Shown here: positions 53,400-61,884 of the stretch, one piece after another | Layout of the letters: each line of letters opens with the position of its first letter | Position numbering within the stretch: the first letter of the stretch is position 1 | NCBI GenBank assembly: GCA_965278965.1 | Contig: OZ257127.1 | Span: forward strand, 2,542,001 to 2,606,000 | Direction: 5' to 3' | DNA: 64,000 bases | From: UBA10649 sp965278965 | GTDB taxonomy: Bacteria; Actinomycetota; Actinomycetes; S36-B12 | Notes under the pieces: generated by a model | Told to the model about the DNA's origin: nothing | The model's input: only the letters and a program-made list of their open reading frames with translations | Database searches by the model: none | Made by a program: the position numbers and the translations under genes

Positions 53400-54671
53400 T
53401 CAGGCGCCCCCTGCCCGCGAGTCGGTCAGGTCGTCGTCGTTGTCGCGCCAGTCCTCGGGGAGCATGTGGTCGATGACGTCGTCGACCGTGACGGCGCCCA
53501 GCAGGTGGCCGCCGTCGTCGACCACCGGTAGGGCGACGAGGTTGTAGGTCGCGAACAGCCGGGTCACGACGTCGAGGGGCGTCTGCGGCCCGACGGGCAT
53601 GAGGTTGGTGTCCACCAGGGCGGAGACGAGCGTCGCGGGCGGCTCCCGCAGCAGCTGCTGGAAGTGGCACGTGCCCAGGTACCGGCCCGTCGGGGTCTCG
53701 GTCGGCGGCCGGGTCACGTAGACCTGCGACGCGAGCGCGGGGGACAGCTCGGGGTTTCGGATGCGCGCGAGTGCGTCGGCGACGGTGGCGTCCGGCGGCA
53801 GCACCACCGGCTCGGTCGTCATCATGCCGCCGGCCGACAGGTCGTCGTACGACAGCAGCCGGCGGATGTCCTCGGCGTCGTCCGGCTCCATGAGGTCCAG
53901 CAGCCCGGCGGCCTGCTCGGGCGGCAGCTCGCCCAGCAGGTCGGCGGCGTCGTCGGGATCCATCTCCTCCAGGACGTCGGCGGCGCGCTCGGCCTCGAGG
54001 GTCTGGACGATCTGGACGCGGTCGTCCTCCGGCAGCTCCTCCAGGACGTCGGCGAGCCGCTCGTCGTCGAGGTGGCGGGCTACCTCGAGGCGGCGCTTGA
54101 CGGGCAGGTCCTGCAGCACGGACGCGATGTCGGCGGCCCGCATCGAGTCCATCCGGGACAGCAGCTGCTCGGCCGGCTGGTTGACGACCGGGAGCGACAG
54201 GCCGGTGACGTCCTCCCAGTCGACGACGAACGTGGCCCCGCGGCGGCGCAGGCCGCGACCGGGCCGCCGGACGAACAGCTGGGTGACGAACCAGTCGCGC
54301 GTCGCCGTCCGCTCCACCGCCATGTCGAGGACGGACACGCGCTCGCCCGACTCGGTCAGGTCAACGGTGCGGTCGAGGAGCTCGGCGATGACCAGCGACT
54401 CGTTGCTGCGCTTCTCGAACCGGCGCAGGTTGACGGTGCCGGTGACGATGACCTGGCCGGCGTCGATGGCGGTGACCTTCGTCATCGGGACGAAGATGCG
54501 CCGACGCGGCTGCACCTCCACGACGATGCCGGTGAGCCGGGGCGGGTTGGCGCCGATGCGCAGCACGACGATGGCGTCGCGTACCTTGCCGACCGGGTCG
54601 CCGTTCGGGTCGAAGACGCGGATGCCCGCGAGGCGCGCGAGGAACACCCGCGATGCGGCACCGGTCGTCAC
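53400..54671 (-). CDS. PRC-barrel / MgtE N-domain / CBS protein lacking a membrane channel
   Basis: From a GTG at 54671 the protein has 423 aa: an N-terminal PRC-barrel-like region (VFDPNGDPVGKVRDAIVVL), the MgtE_N superhelix (ASVLQDLPVKRRLEVARHLDDERLADVLEELPEDD, EMDPDDAADLLGELPPEQ), then two CBS domains (GGMMTTEPVVLPPDATV and LVALPVVDDGGHLLGAVTVDDVIDHML). The MgtE magnesium channel helices are missing. It may sense Mg2+ or nucleotide and act on another protein. Confidence 0.88.
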   Translation of the reverse strand: MTTGAASRVFLARLAGIRVFDPNGDPVGKVRDAIVVLRIGANPPRLTGIVVEVQPRRRIFVPMTKVTAIDAGQVIVTGTVNLRRFEKRSNESLVIAELLDRTVDLTESGERVSVLDMAVERTATRDWFVTQLFVRRPGRGLRRRGATFVVDWEDVTGLSLPVVNQPAEQLLSRMDSMRAADIASVLQDLPVKRRLEVARHLDDERLADVLEELPEDDRVQIVQTLEAERAADVLEEMDPDDAADLLGELPPEQAAGLLDLMEPDDAEDIRRLLSYDDLSAGGMMTTEPVVLPPDATVADALARIRNPELSPALASQVYVTRPPTETPTGRYLGTCHFQQLLREPPATLVSALVDTNLMPVGPQTPLDVVTRLFATYNLVALPVVDDGGHLLGAVTVDDVIDHMLPEDWRDNDDDLTDSRAGGA

Positions 54672-54710
54672 GTCGGAAGGCTACCCCTGACGAGGAAGGG
54701 GCCGGCCTCC

Positions 54711-55640
54711 ATGGCAGCTGCGTCCCCGACCGGGCCGGCGCCGCTGCGGCGTCCGCCGACAGGCGACCTCGTCTGGCTCGGCATCGCCGTCGCGTTCATC
54801 TCCTCGTCTGCGCCGATCATCGCCGCGACCGCCGCCCCCGCGCTCGCCATCGCCTTCTGGCGCTGCTTCCTCGGCTCGGCGGCCACGGCGCCCTGGGTCC
54901 TCCTGCGCCGGCGGGCGGAGCTGCGGCGGATCGGCAGACGCGAGCTGCTTCTTGTCGGGGCAGCCGGCCTGCTGCTTGGTGCCCACTTCGCGACCTGGAT
55001 CCCGTCGGTGCGCCTGACCACGGTCGCCTCGTCCACCGCCCTCGTTGCGACGCAGCCCGTCTGGGCCGCCCTGATCGCCGTCCGGCGGGGCGCCCGGCTG
55101 CCCCGGGCGGCGTGGGTCGGCATCGCCGTCGCCCTCGTCGGTGTCGTCGTGCTGACCGGCGTCGACGTCTCGGTCGACCCCAGCCACCTCCTCGGCGACC
55201 TCCTCGCCCTGCTCGGCGCCATGCTGGCGGCGGCCTACGTGACGGTCTCGGAGACCGCCCGGCGGACCGTCTCGACGAGCGTCCTCACGACCGGGCTGTA
55301 TGCGACCGCGGCCGTGCTGCTCGTCGGGCTCTGCCTCGTCGCGCGCGAGCCCCTCTCCGGGTACCCGCTCCAGGCCTGGGGGCTGATCCTCCTGCTGACG
55401 GCGGGCGCCCAGCTCCTCGGCCACACGCTGATCAACAAGGTGCTCGCGACGACCTCGGCGACCGTCGTCTCCCTCGCGATCCTGCTGGAGGTCCCGGGCG
55501 CCGTGCTGATAGCGGCCGTCGCGCTGCAGCAGTGGCCGCCCGTCGCGTTCTGGCCGGCGGTCGCGCTGATGGCGTCGGGCATCATCGTCGTGATCCGCGC
55601 GGGGTCCCGCTCCACGGTCACCGAGTCACCCCCCGTCTGA
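54711..55640 (+). CDS. DMT superfamily (EamA-type) exporter
   Basis: The ATG at 54711 gives 309 aa with ten hydrophobic helices in two EamA repeats (LVWLGIAVAFISSSAPIIAA, FATWIPSVRLTTVASSTALVATQPVW, and the second set LLGDLLALLGAMLAAAYVTVSE to TTSATVVSLAILLEVPGAVLIA). It is a drug/metabolite transporter; the cargo is unknown. The ribosome site is GAGGAAGGGG. The FGGY kinase start lies 23 bp after its stop. Confidence 0.88.
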   Translation: MAAASPTGPAPLRRPPTGDLVWLGIAVAFISSSAPIIAATAAPALAIAFWRCFLGSAATAPWVLLRRRAELRRIGRRELLLVGAAGLLLGAHFATWIPSVRLTTVASSTALVATQPVWAALIAVRRGARLPRAAWVGIAVALVGVVVLTGVDVSVDPSHLLGDLLALLGAMLAAAYVTVSETARRTVSTSVLTTGLYATAAVLLVGLCLVAREPLSGYPLQAWGLILLLTAGAQLLGHTLINKVLATTSATVVSLAILLEVPGAVLIAAVALQQWPPVAFWPAVALMASGIIVVIRAGSRSTVTESPPV

Positions 55641-55663
55641 CGGTTCGGCGTTACCCTCCGCGC

Positions 55664-57097
55664 ATGGCCGTCCTCGCCATCGACCAGGGCACGTCCGGCA
55701 CGAAGGCCGTCGTCGTCGAACGCGACGGCACGGTGCTCGCCCTTGCCGAGGTGCCCGTGCGCCCGGTGTACCTCGCCGGTGGCCGCGTCGAGCAGGACCC
55801 GCTCGAGCTGCTCGACTCCGTCCTGGTCGCCGGCCGGCGGGCCGTCGACGCCGCTGCCGTCCCGATCGAGGCAGTGGGCCTGGCGAACCAGGGCGAGACC
55901 GTGCTCGCCTGGGACGACGCGGACGGCACCCCGCTGAGCACGGCACTGGTCTGGCAGGACCGCCGCGCCGTCGACATATGCACCGAGCTGGCCGCCGACG
56001 CGGACTGGATCGCCGAGCGCACCGGTCTCGCGCTCGACCCCTACTTCTCCGCCCCCAAGCTCGCCTGGCTGCGCCGGTCCGGCATCACCGGCGGCGTGGT
56101 GACGACGACGGACACGTGGCTCGTCCACCGGCTCACCGGGGAGTTCGTCGGCGACGTCACGACGGCCAGCCGCTCGCTGCTGCTCGACCTCGACGCGATC
56201 GCGTGGGACGCCGACCTGCTCGCGGTGTTCGGGCTGGCCGGCGAGCGCCTGCCGAGGCTCGTCGACTGCGATGAGGTCGTCGGGACGACGACTGCCTTCG
56301 GCACCGCCGTCCCCGTCGGCGGCCTGGTCGTCGACCAGCAGGCGGCGCTCCTGGCGGAGGGATGCCTTTCTCCCGGCGAGGCGAAGTGCACGTATGGCAC
56401 GGGGGCGTTCTGCCTGGCGAACACGGGCGACCGCGCGGTGCGGTCGCGCAGCGGCCTGTCCGCCTCGGTCGCGTGGCGCATGCGCGGGCAGTCGGCCTAC
56501 TGCCTGGACGGTCAGGCCTACACGGTCGCGTCCGCGGTGCGGTGGCTGGTCGACCTCGGCCTGCTCGATGACCCCGCTGGCCTGGACGCCGCCTGTGCGG
56601 ACGACGCCGCCGGGGCGCTGTTCGTCCCGGCGCTCGCGGGCCTGGCCGCTCCGTGGTGGCGGGCCGACGCGCGCGGCGCACTGACCGGGCTCGGGCTCGA
56701 CGCCGGTCGCGGTGCCGTGGTGCGGGCGGTGGTCGAGGGCATCGCCGCCCAGGTCGCCGCCCTTGTCGCAGCGGTCGACGGCGACCTCGGGCGACCGCTC
56801 GAGGTCCTGCGCGTCGACGGCGGGCTGACCGGCTCGGCGGTCCTCATGCAGGTGCAGGCGGACCTGCTGCAGCGCCCGGTCGAGGTCTACGCCTCGCCGC
56901 ACGCCACCGCGCTCGGGGTGGCGGCGCTCGCCCAGCTCGCCGCCGACCCGTCGCTGGCGCCGGCGGACGTGCGGTGGCCGTGGACGCCGGCCGCGGTCTA
57001 CGAGCCGCGGTGGTCGGCGGACCGGGCGGCGGCGTTCTCGGCGCGCTGGCTGGCGGCGGTGGACGGTGTCCTCGCGGACGCGGACGGCGCGCGATGA
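55664..57097 (+). CDS. FGGY-family carbohydrate kinase (glycerol kinase-like)
   Basis: The 477-aa protein has the FGGY start MAVLAIDQGTSGTKAVVVER, DQQAALLAEGCLSPGEAKCTYGTG, and the C-terminal LRVDGGLTGSAVLMQ with the ATP-site Gly-rich loop. The early GTSGTK and the QGET segment resemble glycerol kinases; xylulokinase is the alternative. It phosphorylates a polyol or sugar with ATP. Its stop overlaps the GlpA-like gene (ATGA), so the two are translationally coupled. ATG follows TTACCCT, a leaderless-style start. Confidence 0.88.
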   Translation: MAVLAIDQGTSGTKAVVVERDGTVLALAEVPVRPVYLAGGRVEQDPLELLDSVLVAGRRAVDAAAVPIEAVGLANQGETVLAWDDADGTPLSTALVWQDRRAVDICTELAADADWIAERTGLALDPYFSAPKLAWLRRSGITGGVVTTTDTWLVHRLTGEFVGDVTTASRSLLLDLDAIAWDADLLAVFGLAGERLPRLVDCDEVVGTTTAFGTAVPVGGLVVDQQAALLAEGCLSPGEAKCTYGTGAFCLANTGDRAVRSRSGLSASVAWRMRGQSAYCLDGQAYTVASAVRWLVDLGLLDDPAGLDAACADDAAGALFVPALAGLAAPWWRADARGALTGLGLDAGRGAVVRAVVEGIAAQVAALVAAVDGDLGRPLEVLRVDGGLTGSAVLMQVQADLLQRPVEVYASPHATALGVAALAQLAADPSLAPADVRWPWTPAAVYEPRWSADRAAAFSARWLAAVDGVLADADGAR

Positions 57098-58491
57098 CCG
57101 TCCACGCAACCCGCGACCTCCCGGCGAACGTCGATGTCGTTGTGGTGGGCGGCGGCGTCGTGGGCTGCGCGATCGCGCGCGAGCTGGCCGGCTACGAGCT
57201 CGACGTCCTCATCATCGAGGCCCGCGCCGACGTCGGCGACGGCACGAGCAAGGCGAACACGGCGATCCTGCACACCGGTTTCGACGCGAGCCCGGGCACG
57301 CTCGAGGCTCGGCTCGTCGCCCGCGGCTACGAGCTGCTCGGCGCCTATGCCGAACAGACCGGCATCCCGGTCGAGCGCACCGGCGCGATCCTCGTGGCGT
57401 GGACGCCGGACGAGCTCGCCGCCCTCCCGGCGCTGCTGGCCAAGGCGCACGCGAACGGCTGCAGAGACGCCCATCTCGTCGATGTCGAGAGCGTGCGGGC
57501 GGCCGTTCCTGCGCTCGGCCCCGGCGTGCTGGGCGGGCTCGCGGTTCCCGGGGAGTCGATCATCTGCCCGTGGACGACGACCCTCGCCTACGCGACGGAT
57601 GCCCTCGCGCGCGGCGCGCGGCTGGTTCGCGACACCCGGGTCGTCGACGTGCGACCCGGGGCGCAGTCGACGGAGGTCGTGACCACCTCGGGCCGTGTGC
57701 AGGCGTCGTGGGTCGTGAACGCCGCCGGGCTCGGCAGCGACGAGGTCGACCGGATGCTCGGCCACGACCGGTTCACCGTGGTGCCCCGGCGCGGTGAGCT
57801 GCTCGTGTTCGACAAGCTCGCCCGCAGCCTCGTCGATGTCATCGTCCTGCCGGTGCCGACGTCCGCGGGCAAAGGGGTGCTCGTCAGCCCCACGGTGTTC
57901 GGGAACGTGATGCTCGGGCCGACCGCCGAGGACCTGCGCGACCGAACAGACACCTCGACGTCGGCCGCCGGCCTCGAGCTCCTGCTCGGGCACGGCGGGC
58001 GGATCATGCCCGACCTCCTGGGGTACGACGTGACCGCAACGTACGCCGGGCTCCGCGCCTCGACCGAGCACGCGGACTACGTCGTCGCCGTCGACCCCGC
58101 CCAGCGTTACCTGCTGGTCGGCGGGATCCGGTCCACCGGGCTCACGGCGTCGATGGCGCTCGCCGAGCACGCCGCGCAGCTCATGCGCGACGCCGGTGCC
58201 GACCTGCGCCCGCGGGCGACCCCGCCGCCGCCGCGGATGCCGAACATCGGCGAGGCCGGGCTGCGTCCCTACGCGGACGCCGACCGCATCGCCGCGGACC
58301 CGGCCTACGGCCGCATCGTCTGCTTCTGTGAACGCGTGACCCGCGGCGAGATCCGCGACGCGCTCGCCGGCCCGGTGCCGCCGGCGGACCTCGACGGCCT
58401 TCGGCGCCGGACGCGGGCGATGATGGGCCGCTGCCAGGGGTTCGCCTGCGGCGCCGAGGTCATGGCGCTCGCGGAGGCCGGCCGTGGCTGA
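57094..58491 (+). CDS. FAD-dependent glycerol-3-phosphate dehydrogenase subunit, GlpA-like, with BFD [2Fe-2S] domain
   Basis: The 465-aa protein has the FAD motif VDVVVVGGGVVGCAIARELAG (start of residue 13), a DAO/GlpA-type middle region (SWVVNAAGLGSD) and a C-terminal BFD-like cysteine domain (VCFCERVTRGEIRDA, GRCQGFACG). This is the GlpA arrangement of the glycerol-3-phosphate dehydrogenase complex. It is coupled to the kinase before it and the FAD protein after it. The exact substrate depends on the kinase. Confidence 0.88.
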   Translation: MTVHATRDLPANVDVVVVGGGVVGCAIARELAGYELDVLIIEARADVGDGTSKANTAILHTGFDASPGTLEARLVARGYELLGAYAEQTGIPVERTGAILVAWTPDELAALPALLAKAHANGCRDAHLVDVESVRAAVPALGPGVLGGLAVPGESIICPWTTTLAYATDALARGARLVRDTRVVDVRPGAQSTEVVTTSGRVQASWVVNAAGLGSDEVDRMLGHDRFTVVPRRGELLVFDKLARSLVDVIVLPVPTSAGKGVLVSPTVFGNVMLGPTAEDLRDRTDTSTSAAGLELLLGHGGRIMPDLLGYDVTATYAGLRASTEHADYVVAVDPAQRYLLVGGIRSTGLTASMALAEHAAQLMRDAGADLRPRATPPPPRMPNIGEAGLRPYADADRIAADPAYGRIVCFCERVTRGEIRDALAGPVPPADLDGLRRRTRAMMGRCQGFACGAEVMALAEAGRG

Positions 58492-59773
58492 GCTACGCAC
58501 GCAGGCCTGCGACGTCCTCGTCGTCGGCGGCGGTCCGGCCGGGCTCTCGGCGGCGACGGCCCTTCGGGCCGCCGGGGTCGAGCGCGTCGTCGTCCTCGAG
58601 CGCGAGGCGGTCGCCGGCGGTGTCCCCCGGCACTGCGCCCACCCGGGGTTCGGGCTGCGCGACCGGCGACGGGCGATGTCCGGCCCGGCGTACGCCCGTC
58701 GGCTCGTGGAGGACGCGCTCGGCGCCGGGACGGACCTGCGCACCTCGGCCATGCTGACCGACTGGGACGAACCCGGTCCGACGGGCGTGCCGGCGGCGTT
58801 CGTGACCAGCCCGGTCGGCCGGACGCGGATCGTGCCCCGGGCGGTCGTGCTCGCGACGGGCGCACGGGAGCGGCCGCGGTCGGCGCGGCTGATCCCGGGC
58901 GACCGGCCGGACGGGATCGTCACGACCGGCCAGCTGCAGGCGCTGGTGCACCTGCACGGACGCACGGTCGGCACCCGGGCCGTCGTCGTCGGCTCGGCTC
59001 CCATCGCCTGGTCGGCTGTGCTCACGCTGCGCGAGGCTGGCTGCCGCACCGTCCTCATGGTCGCCGAGGGGTCACGCGTCGAGGTCCCGGCCGCAGCCGC
59101 CCTCGCCGTCCGCACCGTCCTGCGCGTCCCGGTCGCACACGACGCGGAGGTGGTGCGGATCGTCGGCCGGCACCGCGTCCAGGCGGTCGAGCTTCGGCAC
59201 CGCGGCACCGGGCGGCGGACGACGGTCGCCTGCGACACCGTCGTGCTGACAGGGGACTGGACGCCGGAGGGAGAGCTCGCAGCGCGGCTCGGGCTCGAGG
59301 CCGCACGCGGCTTCGCGGGCCCGGCCGTCGACGCCACGCTGGGGACGAGCCGGCCCGGCGTGTTCGCCGTCGGCAACCTCGTCCATCCCGTCGACACCGC
59401 CGACGTCGCGGCCATCGACGGTGGGCATGTCGCGGCGGCGGTCGGCCGGTGGCTCAGCGGGGCCCGGCCGTCGGACGAGCACGTGAGGGTGCGGGCCGGC
59501 CGCGGGCTCGCCTGGGTCTCGCCCGGTGTCCTGCGGGCCGGCTCCGGACCGGCCCCCCGCGGGCGTCTGCTCGCGTGGCCGACCGAGCACGTCGGCCGCC
59601 CGCGGGTGTGCGTCACCCAGGACGGCGCGGTGGTCGACGAGCGCGTCGTCGCGTGGCCGGCTGCTCCGGGCCGCGTCTTCCGCCTGCCGTGGACGGCGCT
59701 CGCGGGCTGCGACCTGGCCGACGGGGACGTGACGGTGGGTCTGGATCTGCCCGATGGGAGGGTGGGCACGTGA
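58484..59773 (+). CDS. FAD/NAD-binding oxidoreductase, GlpB-like partner subunit
   Basis: From a GTG at 58484 (8-bp overlap with the previous gene) the protein has 429 aa. It has DVLVVGGGPAGLSAATALRAAG at the N-terminus, AVVLATGARERPRSAR, a second Gly-rich NAD site near VVVGSAPIAWSAV, and a C-terminal GVFAVGNLVHPVDTADVAAIDGG. It belongs to the Pyr_redox_2 class and is placed as the second flavin subunit next to GlpA-like. The 4-bp overlap to the HAD gene follows. Confidence 0.85.
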   Translation: MAELRTQACDVLVVGGGPAGLSAATALRAAGVERVVVLEREAVAGGVPRHCAHPGFGLRDRRRAMSGPAYARRLVEDALGAGTDLRTSAMLTDWDEPGPTGVPAAFVTSPVGRTRIVPRAVVLATGARERPRSARLIPGDRPDGIVTTGQLQALVHLHGRTVGTRAVVVGSAPIAWSAVLTLREAGCRTVLMVAEGSRVEVPAAAALAVRTVLRVPVAHDAEVVRIVGRHRVQAVELRHRGTGRRTTVACDTVVLTGDWTPEGELAARLGLEAARGFAGPAVDATLGTSRPGVFAVGNLVHPVDTADVAAIDGGHVAAAVGRWLSGARPSDEHVRVRAGRGLAWVSPGVLRAGSGPAPRGRLLAWPTEHVGRPRVCVTQDGAVVDERVVAWPAAPGRVFRLPWTALAGCDLADGDVTVGLDLPDGRVGT

Positions 59774-60378
59774 TCGCCACGACCGGCCTTGAGCCACCTC
59801 GCGGTGTCGAGGCCCTGCTGTTCGACTGCGACGGGACGCTGGTCGACACGACCGGCCTGTACCGGATCTGCTGGCACCAGGTGTACGGCCGGTATGGCTT
59901 CGAGATGAGCGAGGAGTGGTTCGAGGCGCGCAAGGGCCTGAGCGTGCACCCGTTCGTGCGCGAGGCGCTGCCCGACCTCGATGAGGACGCCGTGCTGCGG
60001 GTGGCCGACGAGGGCGTGAGCCTGTTCCTCGAGTCGACCCACCTTCTGCGCCCGCTGGAGTCCGTCGTCGACATCGCCCGCCGCTACCACGGCAGGCTGC
60101 CGATGGCCGTCGTGTCGGGCGGCCGGCAGGATGCCGTCATCGCCTCGCTCGACGTCGTCGGGATCACGGACCTGTTCGACGTCATCGTGACGCTCAGCGA
60201 CATCGCCAACGGCAAGCCCGATCCCGAGGCGTACCTCGTGGCCCTGGACCGGCTGGGGGCATCTCCGGCGGGCAGCGCCGCCTACGAGGACTCCGACGAC
60301 GGCGTCGCCTCGGCGCTCGCGGCCGGCATCGGGACCGTCTTCGACGTCCGGCGTGGTCACGCGGTCGGCCGGGCGTAG
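59770..60378 (+). CDS. HAD-superfamily phosphatase (beta-phosphoglucomutase-like)
   Basis: The GTG at 59770 overlaps the previous stop, giving 202 aa. It shows HAD motif I LLFDCDGTLVDTT, motif II Ser in VVSGGRQ, motif III Lys in NGKPDPEAYLVAL, and motif IV YEDSDDGVASA. The cap is small and helical. As fourth gene of the kinase/dehydrogenase operon it probably removes phosphate from a polyol or sugar phosphate, such as a toxic side product. That role is inference. Confidence 0.88.
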   Translation: MIATTGLEPPRGVEALLFDCDGTLVDTTGLYRICWHQVYGRYGFEMSEEWFEARKGLSVHPFVREALPDLDEDAVLRVADEGVSLFLESTHLLRPLESVVDIARRYHGRLPMAVVSGGRQDAVIASLDVVGITDLFDVIVTLSDIANGKPDPEAYLVALDRLGASPAGSAAYEDSDDGVASALAAGIGTVFDVRRGHAVGRA

Positions 60379-60409
60379 GGGGCACGTGGGACGCGAGGCG
60401 CGCGGGACA

Positions 60410-60967
60410 ATGTCGGTCGACGGCACGCGCGTGCCGGTGACGCTCCATCTCGACAGCCGGGCGCTGGAGGTCCGCGGCGGCGTTCGGCGGAACATCCCAC
60501 GCACCGAGATCGCCGAGGCCGTCGCCGACGGGACGACGTTGACGGTCAGCACCCCTGGCGAGCACCTCGTCGTCGACCTCGGTGCCCCTGCCGCCCCCTG
60601 GGCGAAGGCGCTCCTGACCGCCCCGCCGACCCTTGCGGAGAAGCTGGGGCTGGGCGGCGGTGGCCTCGCCTTCGTCGTCGGCGATGCCCCGCCGGAGATC
60701 GTCGCCGCTCTCGGCGGCACGACGACCGACATCGCCTCGGCCGTCGTGGTGGTCGCGACGGTGCGGACGGCGATCGAGCTCGACGGTCTTCCCGGGCTGC
60801 TGGCGGCTCTGGGTCTCGCGGTGCCGGTGTGGGTCGTGCACGGCAAGGGCCGGGTGGCGGCACCGGGCGAAGGGCCGGTGCGGGCGACGATGCGGGCCGC
60901 CGGCTACCGCGATACGAAGGTCAGCGCCGTCTCCGACGAGTGGTCGACGACCCGCTACTCGCGATGA
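60410..60967 (+). CDS. Hypothetical protein, 185 aa
   Basis: The start at MSVDGTRVPVTLHLDSRALEV (60410) gives 185 aa; earlier in-frame codons are not convincing. It is a soluble alpha/beta protein with a small N-terminal beta part (ALEVRGGVRRNIPRTEI) and a hydrophobic middle (TTTDIASAVVVVATV, LDGLPGLLAALGLAVPVWVVHGKG). No catalytic motif or family is recognised. It may be the last member of the preceding operon, 31 bp after the HAD gene. Confidence 0.65.
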   Translation: MSVDGTRVPVTLHLDSRALEVRGGVRRNIPRTEIAEAVADGTTLTVSTPGEHLVVDLGAPAAPWAKALLTAPPTLAEKLGLGGGGLAFVVGDAPPEIVAALGGTTTDIASAVVVVATVRTAIELDGLPGLLAALGLAVPVWVVHGKGRVAAPGEGPVRATMRAAGYRDTKVSAVSDEWSTTRYSR

Positions 60968-60992
60968 CCTAGAACCAGACTGGCGGCTGCTG

Positions 60993-61042
60993 GAGTTTCT
61001 GCACCTTGTGACAAGTTTGGCTGGTAACGTCCCGGGCCGGGA
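60993..61042. promoter_or_regulatory. Promoter region of the VOC gene with dyads and a shared GAGTTTCT motif
   Basis: GAGTTTCTGCAC (60993-61004) recurs as GAGTTTCTTTAC (61591-61602) upstream of the next transcript, 10 of 12 bases alike. CTTGTGACAAG (61005-61015) and TCCCGGGCCGGGA (61030-61042) are small perfect dyads. The ribosome site GGGAGG follows. Together these look like a controlled promoter for the VOC gene at 61050. Confidence 0.4.
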
Positions 61043-61049
61043 GGCGTAC

Positions 61050-61520
61050 ATGTACGACTACGCAGGTCAGATTTTCCACGTCGGTCACCTGGTGCCCGAT
61101 CTCGAGGTCGCGATGGACCAGCTGGGGTCCTCGCTCGGCCTGACGTGGACACAGGTGATCACGCGCGAGGACCAGCGCGTGTGGACACCCGAGCACGGAC
61201 AGCGGCGCGTGCCGCTGAAGTTCGTCTACTCGATGGAGGGCCCGCAGCGCCTCGAGCTGATCGAAGGCGTAGCCGACAGCCCCTGGTGGTCCGGCGACGT
61301 GCAGAACCTGCACCACGCCGGTGCGTGGGCTGACGTCCCGGCGCTGACCGAGGACCTCATCTCGCGCGGCTGGTCGCTCGTGTGCAGCCAGGTCTCGCCG
61401 GAGGAGGGCTACGGCGCGTTCTCCTACGTGCGCTCACCGTCGGGCTTCCTCCTCGAGCCGGTCACGGAGGCGAACAAGCCGCGGATGGAGCGGTGGTTCG
61501 CCGGCGGCTCGCTGGACTAG
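61050..61520 (+). CDS. VOC (glyoxalase-like) superfamily protein
   Basis: The ATG at 61050 follows GGGAGG. The 156-aa protein has the paired beta-alpha-beta-beta-beta units of the VOC fold: IFHVGHLVPDLEVAMDQLGSSLGLTW in the first half (metal His at HVGHL), LELIEG, NLHHAGAWADVPALTEDL and GAFSYVRSPSGFLLEPV with the second metal residues. The family includes dioxygenases, isomerases and lyases. Its nearness to a Rieske oxygenase suggests a catabolic role, not proven. Confidence 0.8.
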   Translation: MYDYAGQIFHVGHLVPDLEVAMDQLGSSLGLTWTQVITREDQRVWTPEHGQRRVPLKFVYSMEGPQRLELIEGVADSPWWSGDVQNLHHAGAWADVPALTEDLISRGWSLVCSQVSPEEGYGAFSYVRSPSGFLLEPVTEANKPRMERWFAGGSLD

Positions 61521-61650
61521 AGCCGCCTGCGGCAAGCCGCCGACGTTCGTCCCGGCGGGACGGGACGAAGGACCCTGCCGCGCTGCGCCAGAGTTTCTTT
61601 ACAGTCACTCCACATACACGGCGATCGAGTCGTGGCATGAGGAGGCACAC

Positions 61651-61884
61651 GTGCGAACAAGGATCCACCCGCTGAGCCGGGCCCGCTACGACGTCCGCGA
61701 GGACGGTCTCGTCGAGGTGGTCCTCGGGGACCGCAGCGGCGTATTCACGCCGAACGGCGTACGGGTGCAGGGCACGCTCTACAACGTCGACATCCACCTG
61801 TGCCACTGGCTTGCCGGGCCGCAGCTACCAGCCGGCGCCGCCGGCAACCCGAAAGACTTCCCGACGCCGCGGGCGGGCGAGTGA
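61651..61884 (+). CDS. Small hypothetical protein of the Rieske operon, 77 aa
   Basis: A GTG start after GAGGAGG gives 77 aa with no membrane segment: RARYDVREDGLVEVVLGDRSGVFTPNG and GTLYNVDIHLCHWLAGPQLP are the main conserved-looking parts. Its stop overlaps the Rieske oxygenase start (GTGA), so the two proteins are made together. It could be a small partner or assembly protein; I do not recognise a family. Confidence 0.65.
   Translation: MRTRIHPLSRARYDVREDGLVEVVLGDRSGVFTPNGVRVQGTLYNVDIHLCHWLAGPQLPAGAAGNPKDFPTPRAGE

Noticed and set aside
56998..60846. Antisense open frame of over 1200 codons across the kinase/dehydrogenase operon
   Set aside because: The forward frames encode clear enzymes with conserved motifs; the antisense product has no recognisable feature.
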